Of a stretch of 26,384 bases of DNA, positions 21,740 to 26,384 are shown in pieces. This DNA is from an uncultured Chloroflexota bacterium. Its GTDB lineage: Bacteria > Chloroflexota > Limnocylindria > Limnocylindrales > Limnocylindraceae. Made by a program: the position numbers and the translations under genes. Below the pieces are notes generated by a model. That model was not told the origin of the DNA, searched no databases, and worked only from the letters and a program-made list of their open reading frames with translations. The stretch's first letter is position 1, and each line of letters opens with the position of its first letter. The stretch is taken from assembly GCA_903938075.1 (NCBI GenBank), contig CAJABS010000147.1, forward strand, positions 1 to 26,384, read 5' to 3'.

Positions 21740-21745
21740 ATCATA
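21740..21745 (-). promoter_or_regulatory. -10 element TATGAT, 6 bases before the dsbA-like ATG
   Basis: TATGAT on the minus strand matches five of six bases of TATAAT and ends six bases before the ATG at 21733. There is no Shine-Dalgarno site. No good -35 is present, but GGG directly precedes the hexamer. Confidence 0.55.
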
Positions 21746-21811
21746 CCCGCATGTCTTGATTGACCAGCGTTGGCCGTGCTCGCAAACTCCCTCTCGTGCC
21801 CGCAAGAGGAC

Positions 21812-21841
21812 TTGATACTGGGTCTCATTGTGTGCTAGCCT
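21812..21841 (+). promoter_or_regulatory. fur/zur promoter, TTGATA-18-TAGCCT, leaderless
   Basis: TTGATA at 21812-21817 and TAGCCT at 21836-21841 are 18 bases apart. The -10 ends six bases (CCCCCT) before the ATG at 21848. There is no ribosome site, so the transcript should be leaderless. No obvious Zur-type palindrome was recognised here. Confidence 0.6.
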
Positions 21842-21847
21842 CCCCCT

Positions 21848-22270
21848 ATGAGCGATGAGCTGCTGCGAGCGTTAGACCAGGCGGGGGTCCGCCTTACCGG
21901 TCCGCGCCGTGAGATTGCGGCACTCATTGCCAGGCGCAACGGCCACTTCACGGCGGCCGACCTCATCGCCGACGCAAACAAGCGACGCCTCGGCGTTGGT
22001 CGCGCCACCATCTTCCGCCTCCTCGACCTGCTCGCCGAGCAGGGACTCGTTGAGCGCGTTGACCTGCCAGATGGCCGGCACGCCTACGTGCCGTGTGAGC
22101 CATCCCATCACCACCACCTGGTCTGCGTGGCGTGTGGGGCAATCGCAGAGGTAGAGGATTGCGGCATTGATGCCGTGACCGCCGAGGCCTCTCGTCGCAG
22201 CGGCTTCACTATTGAATCGCACCGGCTCGAACTATTCGGCCGCTGCCCCAACTGCCGCTCTGCCAACTAG
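21848..22270 (+). CDS. zur: Fur-family regulator, probably Zur
   Basis: The 140-residue protein has a winged-helix domain (LTGPRREIAALI, GRATIFRLLDLLAEQGLVER) at about 12-75 and a metal-binding dimerisation domain. The HHHHLVCVACG motif at 87-97 and the second pair in RCPNC at 132-136 give the two CxxC structural zinc sites. The gene stands directly before znuABC, which makes a zinc-sensing role more likely than iron or peroxide. The zur symbol rests on that context and not on sensor residues I can prove. It has its own promoter at 21812-21841. Confidence 0.8.
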   Translation: MSDELLRALDQAGVRLTGPRREIAALIARRNGHFTAADLIADANKRRLGVGRATIFRLLDLLAEQGLVERVDLPDGRHAYVPCEPSHHHHLVCVACGAIAEVEDCGIDAVTAEASRRSGFTIESHRLELFGRCPNCRSAN

Positions 22271-22290
22271 GTAGGGCTGTTTTTCAACAA

Positions 22291-22305
22291 GCTGGAACAT
22301 CCAGC
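22291..22305. other. Small hairpin between zur and znuA
   Basis: GCTGG-AACAT-CCAGC is a perfect 5-bp stem with a five-base loop, placed nine bases before the AAGGAG of znuA. An alternative pairing is GGCTG at 22275-22279 with CAGCC at 22302-22306. It could tune read-through into znuA. Confidence 0.25.
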
Positions 22306-22328
22306 CAAGCGTTAAGGAGAGAACTCTA

Positions 22329-23309
22329 ATGAGACTAAGTATCGGATCAATCGCACAGCGTCGCGCGGCGGCACTTGTGGCGGCTATCGCGCTGACCGTC
22401 GGCGCCTGCGGTGGCAGTTCCGCCTCAGCATCACCATCAAGCGAACCCGACTATGTCGTGCTCGCTACGACGAGCGTCTTCGCAGATATCGCCAAGCTTG
22501 CGCTCGGTGACACCGTGACGATCGAGACCATTGTTCCTGCAGGGGTTGACGTTCACACGTTTGAGCCATCTCCTGCCGATGCGCAAAAGCTCACTGACGC
22601 CGACCTGATTGTGATGAATGGCCTCGGACTTGATGAGTGGGTACTCACGCTGCTTGAGGGCGCGGGCAAGACTGAAGCCGACGTCCTCGAACTTGGTGAA
22701 GATCTGACCGGGTTTGAGTACATCGAGAGCACTGAGGAAGAGCACGAGGCTGGTGCTGAAGAGGGCGAAACGGATGAGCATGGCCACGGTGGAACAGATC
22801 CACACATCTGGCTTGATCCGGCTGGCGCTCAGTTGTACATGGAGCGCATCGCCAAGCGCGTATCAGACGATCGTGCCGATTTGGCAGATCGAATTGCACT
22901 GGCGTTCGGTGAGGGCCTTGATCAGCTCACCGCACTAAACGATGATGTTGCGGCGAAATATGCCGCGATCCCCGCTGAGAAGCGCAAGATCGTGACGTTC
23001 CATGACGCATTTGGCTACTACGCCCGTGCGTACGGAATCACCATTGTGGGTGTTGCAGTCGAGGCGCCAGGGCAAGACCCATCGGCCCAAGAGATCGCAG
23101 CACTCATTGAGGCGATCCGTGCCGCTGGGGTGACCTCCATCTTTAGCGAGGTGCAGTTCCCTTCAAAGGTCTTGGATCAGATCGCTGCAGAGGCTGGAGC
23201 GGTCGTGCTCGAGGACCTTTACTCGGACGCGCTCGGCGCAGCGCCCGCCGACACCTATGTTGGGGCAATGCAGAAGAATGCGGAGGCCATTCTCGCCTCG
23301 TTCAAGTAG
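22329..23309 (+). CDS. znuA: Zinc ABC transporter substrate-binding lipoprotein
   Basis: The 326-residue protein has a lipoprotein signal with lipobox VGAC and lipidated Cys27. It belongs to the cluster A-I (ZnuA/PsaA/MntC) metal-binding proteins. Likely ligands are H77 in VDVHTFEPSP, H160 in TDPHIWLD and the His in VTFHDAFGY, with an acidic residue of EDLYSD as fourth. A loop of Glu, Gly and His at about 135-158 (EEEHEAGAEEGETDEHGHGG) before H160 is a zinc-specific feature compared with manganese proteins. AAGGAGAG lies eight bases before the ATG. It is the second gene of the zur-znuABC unit. Confidence 0.9.
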   Translation: MRLSIGSIAQRRAAALVAAIALTVGACGGSSASASPSSEPDYVVLATTSVFADIAKLALGDTVTIETIVPAGVDVHTFEPSPADAQKLTDADLIVMNGLGLDEWVLTLLEGAGKTEADVLELGEDLTGFEYIESTEEEHEAGAEEGETDEHGHGGTDPHIWLDPAGAQLYMERIAKRVSDDRADLADRIALAFGEGLDQLTALNDDVAAKYAAIPAEKRKIVTFHDAFGYYARAYGITIVGVAVEAPGQDPSAQEIAALIEAIRAAGVTSIFSEVQFPSKVLDQIAAEAGAVVLEDLYSDALGAAPADTYVGAMQKNAEAILASFK

Positions 23310-23324
23310 TGCGATGATGGTGCA

Positions 23325-24173
23325 ATGAGTTCAACCTCAGTGTCACCATCAGTTAACGAAGACAGCCTGGCTGCCGAGCGTGCTGGTGGCCAGGCTGTCA
23401 CCATTTCCGGCGTTACCGCGGGCTACGGGGATCGAGCGGCGATCTCGAACGTCGACCTCACCCTGCAGACTGGATCACTCACGGCAATCTTTGGACCGAA
23501 TGGTGGCGGAAAGTCCACGCTGATCAAGTGCATCGCTGGACTCATGCAGCCATGGAGTGGCAGCATCAACGTGTTTGGTGCGCCCGTGGGTGAGTATGCG
23601 AAGCGCGTCGCCTACGTGCCGCAGGCCGAGCAGGTGGACTGGAGTTTCCCAATCTCAGTCGATGAGGTGGTGATGATGGGGCGCACCCCATCGCTTGGCC
23701 CACTTCGTCGCCCAAGCAGCGTTGATCGAGACGCGGTGGCTGATGCCTTGCAGCGAGTTGACATGCTCGACCTGGCGCGTCGCCAGATTGGTGAGCTCTC
23801 CGGCGGACAGCGACGTCGAGTCTTTTTGGCACGAGCCCTTGCGGCGGATCCGCTCCTCTATCTCCTCGACGAGCCTGTTACTGGCGTTGACCCAACAACG
23901 CAAGAGAAGATCATGAACCTCCTTGAGGCCGAGGCCGCACGTGGCCGAACGGTTGTAGCCACCACGCACGATCTCGCCTGTGCGGCGCAGCGCTTCCATG
24001 ACGTTGTGGCACTTGCGGGGCGAGTGGTTGTTCATGGCAAGGCGGACCTTGTGCTCGACCGCGCAGTTCTCGAAGAGACGTACGGCGGTCACCTTGTTCC
24101 GCTGCCAGGTGGTGGTGTGGTGCTCCTTGATGATCCACATCACGCGCACGGCAGCCACGAGGGTCACGAATGA
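23325..24173 (+). CDS. znuC: Zinc ABC transporter ATP-binding protein
   Basis: The 282-residue ATPase has Walker A GPNGGGKST at 57-65, the Q-loop PQAEQVDWSFPISV typical of zinc/manganese transporters, the signature LSGGQRRRVFLARAL, Walker B LLYLLDEP and the H-loop TTHD. The N-terminus has about 24 extra residues. The C-terminal tail is His-rich (six residues of His in the last 13, DDPHHAHGSHEGHE), which probably binds zinc and may sense or buffer it on the inside of the membrane. It starts 15 bases after znuA and overlaps znuB by four bases. The ribosome site is weak. Confidence 0.92.
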   Translation: MSSTSVSPSVNEDSLAAERAGGQAVTISGVTAGYGDRAAISNVDLTLQTGSLTAIFGPNGGGKSTLIKCIAGLMQPWSGSINVFGAPVGEYAKRVAYVPQAEQVDWSFPISVDEVVMMGRTPSLGPLRRPSSVDRDAVADALQRVDMLDLARRQIGELSGGQRRRVFLARALAADPLLYLLDEPVTGVDPTTQEKIMNLLEAEAARGRTVVATTHDLACAAQRFHDVVALAGRVVVHGKADLVLDRAVLEETYGGHLVPLPGGGVVLLDDPHHAHGSHEGHE

Positions 24174-25033
24174 ACCCGATTGATTTCTTGCTCGCGCCAC
24201 TCGAATACGAATTCTTCGTGCGCGCACTTGTAGCGAGTGCACTCGTAGGTGTTGCCTGCGCCGTCGTCGGCGCCTTTGTGGTGTTGAAGGGGATGAGCTT
24301 CGTTGGTGATGCGGTGAGCCACTCCGCCTTCCCAGGCGTCGTGCTCGCCTATCTACTTGGCCTACCGATCATTCTCGGCGGTGCGGTCGCTGCGATCGGC
24401 ACCGCGCTCGGAATCGGCGCGCTCACCCGAAGGTCTGGACTCCGCGCCGACGCCGTGATCGGCGTCTTGTTTGCCGGCATGTTTGCGCTCGGTGTGGCGC
24501 TCTTCTCATCAATCCCTAACTACGTTGGCGATCTCTTCCACTTCCTCTTCGGCGATGTGTTGGGAATCAGCTTCGCCGACCTAATCTCGCTCGCTGTTCT
24601 GGCATCGTTGCTGCTGTTGATTGTGTGGGTGCTGTGGAAAGAGCTGCTCTTCGCGACGTTCGATCCACTCGGCGCGGGCGCCGCCGGCCTACCAGTGCGC
24701 CGCCTCGACGATCTGCTCCTCATCCTCATTGCGGTCACCATTGTGGTGAGCCTGCAGGCGGTTGGCATCGTGCTCGTAGTAGCAATGATCACCACGCCGG
24801 CAGCAACAGCGCAGCTCCTGGTGAAACGATTCGGTCAAATGATTGCGCTCGCCGCGCTGATCGGCGTTACCTCGTCAATCGTGGGGCTGTACGTTAGCTA
24901 CGCGCTCGACGTTGCCTCGGGGGCGTCGATTGTGCTCACCGAGACGTTCGCGTTCCTTGTTGCACTGTTGATTACGTCGATAGGCAAACGCGTTCGCGCG
25001 AATCGCGCCGTTGCGCAGGAGAGCGCCCGCTAG
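24170..25033 (+). CDS. znuB: Zinc ABC transporter permease
   Basis: The 287-residue protein belongs to the ABC-3 permease family, with about eight or nine membrane helices. The GMSFVGDAVSHSAFPGVVLAYLLGLP part (residues 41-66) is the typical family signature, and LQAVGIVLVVAMITTPAATAQLL follows near residues 199-221. It forms the channel for ZnuC and ZnuA. The ATG overlaps the znuC stop by four bases (ATGA). The stop TAG lies within CTAG, which also contains the TAG stop of the convergent deacetylase gene on the other strand. Confidence 0.92.
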   Translation: MNPIDFLLAPLEYEFFVRALVASALVGVACAVVGAFVVLKGMSFVGDAVSHSAFPGVVLAYLLGLPIILGGAVAAIGTALGIGALTRRSGLRADAVIGVLFAGMFALGVALFSSIPNYVGDLFHFLFGDVLGISFADLISLAVLASLLLLIVWVLWKELLFATFDPLGAGAAGLPVRRLDDLLLILIAVTIVVSLQAVGIVLVVAMITTPAATAQLLVKRFGQMIALAALIGVTSSIVGLYVSYALDVASGASIVLTETFAFLVALLITSIGKRVRANRAVAQESAR

Positions 25034-25950
25034 CGAAGCCCCTCAAAGAGGTCGCGCTCTGGCAACGCCGGCTCACTCGGTAGTCGATGCGCAACAAGTC
25101 GATACTGCTCAACGGCGCCAAGGTCGATGTAATCCTGCTCACTCAGCGCAAGAAGTGGTCCATCACTCTTGATCTGCGTTGCATGTGCCTGAATTGCGCG
25201 GCGCTTCGCGCCGAGGTGCCTCGTGATGTCGATTCGTGTGGTGATGAGTTCGTCTGGGCACGCCATGGCGGCGCGCCACTGGTGCCACTGCTCAAGCTCT
25301 TCGGGCGTCGCCTCTTTTGGTTCACTCCACCACGACTCAATGCCGCGTGATTCAAGCAGCGCGAGCACCTTGTCGCGTTGTGAGTCCGGTGTGCGCACCT
25401 CGTAGAGTTTCTTTGGGGTCCATGCGGGGCCTGCGTCGGGGCGCCACGTTGGATCGCCAGCAACCTCCCACGCGCGGCGCGCAACGCGCGCAGCGGCGAT
25501 GTGATCGGGGTGGCCGTATCCGCCAAAGTCGTCGTACGTAGCAATCACGTCAGGCTGCACGCGACGAATGATGCGCACGAGATGTTCGGTCGTGTCATCA
25601 AGGCTGTTCGTGCTGTGATGGTGATAGCACCGCGGATCCTCGTTCCCCGCATCGCCGACCATGCCCGAATCACGGAATCCGAGGTTCTCGAAGTTGGTTA
25701 CCCCGAGCGCGTCCATCGCCGCAGCGATCTCACCCATGCGGGTTTCGCCGAGGCGTTCGTGCTCTTCGGGGGTATCCCGCTCTGGGATGACGATCTCACC
25801 GAGCTCGCCGCGGGTGCCGGTAATCACATAGGTATCGGTGGTGGCGCTGTGGGCGGCGGCGTAGGTGGCAAGCGTGCCGCCCATGCTGATCGTCTCGTCG
25901 TCGGGGTGGGCGTGTACCGCCATGAGAATGAGTCGACCGCTGCTATCCAT
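25030..25950 (-). CDS. PIG-L family deacetylase, MshB/Mca-like
   Basis: The 306-residue protein carries the zinc motif H15-P-D-D-E19 (AVHAHPDDE) and H147-x2-H150 in GGYGHPDH, the two hallmarks of PIG-L/LmbE enzymes. TGTRGELGEI and the long SGMVGDAG...HHH loop are close to MshB and mycothiol conjugate amidase. MshB deacetylates a GlcNAc-inositol in mycothiol synthesis; Mca cleaves mycothiol conjugates. No other mycothiol gene is in the window, so detoxification or another N-acetylglucosamine substrate is equally possible. TACGAT ends six bases before the ATG, so a leaderless transcript is likely. The stop shares CTAG with znuB. Confidence 0.85.
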   Translation of the reverse strand: MDSSGRLILMAVHAHPDDETISMGGTLATYAAAHSATTDTYVITGTRGELGEIVIPERDTPEEHERLGETRMGEIAAAMDALGVTNFENLGFRDSGMVGDAGNEDPRCYHHHSTNSLDDTTEHLVRIIRRVQPDVIATYDDFGGYGHPDHIAAARVARRAWEVAGDPTWRPDAGPAWTPKKLYEVRTPDSQRDKVLALLESRGIESWWSEPKEATPEELEQWHQWRAAMACPDELITTRIDITRHLGAKRRAIQAHATQIKSDGPLLALSEQDYIDLGAVEQYRLVAHRLPSEPALPERDLFEGLR

Positions 25951-25956
25951 GCTCTG

Positions 25957-25962
25957 ATCGTA
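25957..25962 (-). promoter_or_regulatory. -10 element TACGAT, 6 bases before the PIG-L ATG
   Basis: TACGAT on the minus strand ends six bases (CAGAGC) before the ATG at 25950. No ribosome site is seen between them. No convincing -35 is present. Confidence 0.5.
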
Positions 25963-26034
25963 CGCGCACAGGGCGGAGCGGGTCGGCTACCCTGACTCAA
26001 CGCGGCGAAAGGAGCCGCACGAGGGAGGTGCCTG

Positions 26035-26384
26035 ATGGGAGCAACCGAGCCAAAGGTCCAGCGCTGGGCACTGATCCTGGGCGCCTCAAGCGGTATCGGT
26101 GAGGCCACCGCACGGCTCGCCGCTGAGGACGGCTACAACATCTGCGGCGTCTACCTTGGTCGCTCCCGCGGCGAGAAGCTCGATGCGGCCATTGCCGCTG
26201 TGAAGGCGACTGGCGTCGAGGCTCTCTACATCCGCGGCAATGCCGCCGACGACGAGAAGCGCGCCGAGGTCATCGCCCAGCTCAGCGAGAAGTTCGCCGC
26301 GGCCCGAACTGCCGGCCTCACCCCTCAGCTCGGCATCGTGGTGCACTCACTGGCATTCGGCAGCCTGCAGCCCTTCCTCCCCGA
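26035..26384 (+). CDS. Short-chain dehydrogenase/reductase, 3' part outside window
   Basis: The first 116 codons are present. The Rossmann motif GASSGIGEATARLA at 17-30 identifies the SDR superfamily. The segment VVHSLAFGSLQPFLP at the window end recalls the HS-x-AF motif of enoyl-ACP reductase-like SDRs. An enoyl-ACP reductase-like role is possible but unproven, as the catalytic Tyr-Lys part is missing. GGAGGTG lies at 26024-26030, four bases before the ATG, and the leader may start downstream of a TACCCT at about 25989. The gene is divergent from the PIG-L gene. Confidence 0.8.
   Translation, partial: MGATEPKVQRWALILGASSGIGEATARLAAEDGYNICGVYLGRSRGEKLDAAIAAVKATGVEALYIRGNAADDEKRAEVIAQLSEKFAAARTAGLTPQLGIVVHSLAFGSLQPFLP

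Noticed and set aside
22278..22289. TGTTTTTCAACA between zur and znuA as a Zur box
   Set aside because: Only four paired bases on each arm and no second copy was found at the zur promoter; not enough to call an operator.
1..26384. CRISPR arrays, insertion sequences, prophage, toxin-antitoxin or defence cassettes, tRNA and rRNA genes
   Set aside because: No regularly spaced repeats, transposase or integrase motifs, or phage genes were found, and no tRNA-like cloverleaf or rRNA stretch was recognised by eye.

Overview
The window is a gene-dense, roughly 60% GC bacterial chromosome segment. It holds about 27 protein genes in alternating short strand blocks, no tRNA, rRNA, CRISPR array or insertion sequence that I can see, and no gene-free stretch longer than about 200 bases. 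Ends are packed: several convergent pairs overlap by 4-44 bases and several tandem pairs overlap by 1-8 bases. The gene set includes a stand-alone glutamate formimidoyltransferase with fhs/folD and a cyclodeaminase-family gene, DUF4349 and PsiE membrane proteins, a VKOR/DsbA pair, a BTAD-type regulator with an ATPase domain, an MshB/Mca-like deacetylase, and LexA with a GAAC-N4-GTTC operator. Together with very short intergenic regions, this suggests a compact-genome member of Chloroflexota (possibly a freshwater lineage), with Actinobacteriota as the alternative. The assignment is an inference from gene content only.

Layout: (1) 203-1412, plus: a metallo-beta-lactamase-fold protein that has lost metal ligands and two tiny genes. 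(2) 1401-8444, minus: glutamate formimidoyltransferase, a GNAT acetyltransferase, a DUF4349 membrane protein, the one-carbon block fchA-like/folD/fhs, then psiE behind a small SOS-associated gene; a 52-codon gene lies divergently at 3130. (3) 8598-10204, plus: rplI coupled to dinB. (4) 10216-13172, minus: CPBP protease, ECF sigma factor and a large membrane-anchored partner. (5) 13312-16715, plus: lexA, dnaB, MFS transporter. (6) 16705-18806, minus: nucleoside hydrolase and Rieske oxygenase. (7) 18951-20660, plus: ATPase/BTAD regulator. (8) 20617-21733, minus: DsbA-like thioredoxin and VKOR. (9) 21848-25033, plus: Fur/Zur regulator and znuABC. (10) 25030-25950, minus: PIG-L deacetylase. (11) 26035-end, plus: a truncated SDR gene.

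Functional links: folD, the cyclodeaminase/cyclohydrolase gene and fhs form a tetrahydrofolate one-carbon unit. This FolD carries Leu where the catalytic Lys is expected, so the neighbouring FchA-family protein may supply the cyclohydrolase step. LexA, three GAAC-N4-GTTC boxes, dinB and a DUF6504-like gene outline an SOS regulon. DsbA and VKOR form an envelope disulfide-forming pair. Zur and ZnuABC form a zinc-uptake unit.

Two global features stand out. First, many genes have a -10-like hexamer ending exactly 6 bases before the start codon and no Shine-Dalgarno sequence, which predicts leaderless mRNAs. Genes with a leader, or internal to operons, often have a clear GGAGG-type site. Second, dinB has no ATG, GTG or TTG available in the right place and appears to start at ATT, overlapping the rplI stop codon.
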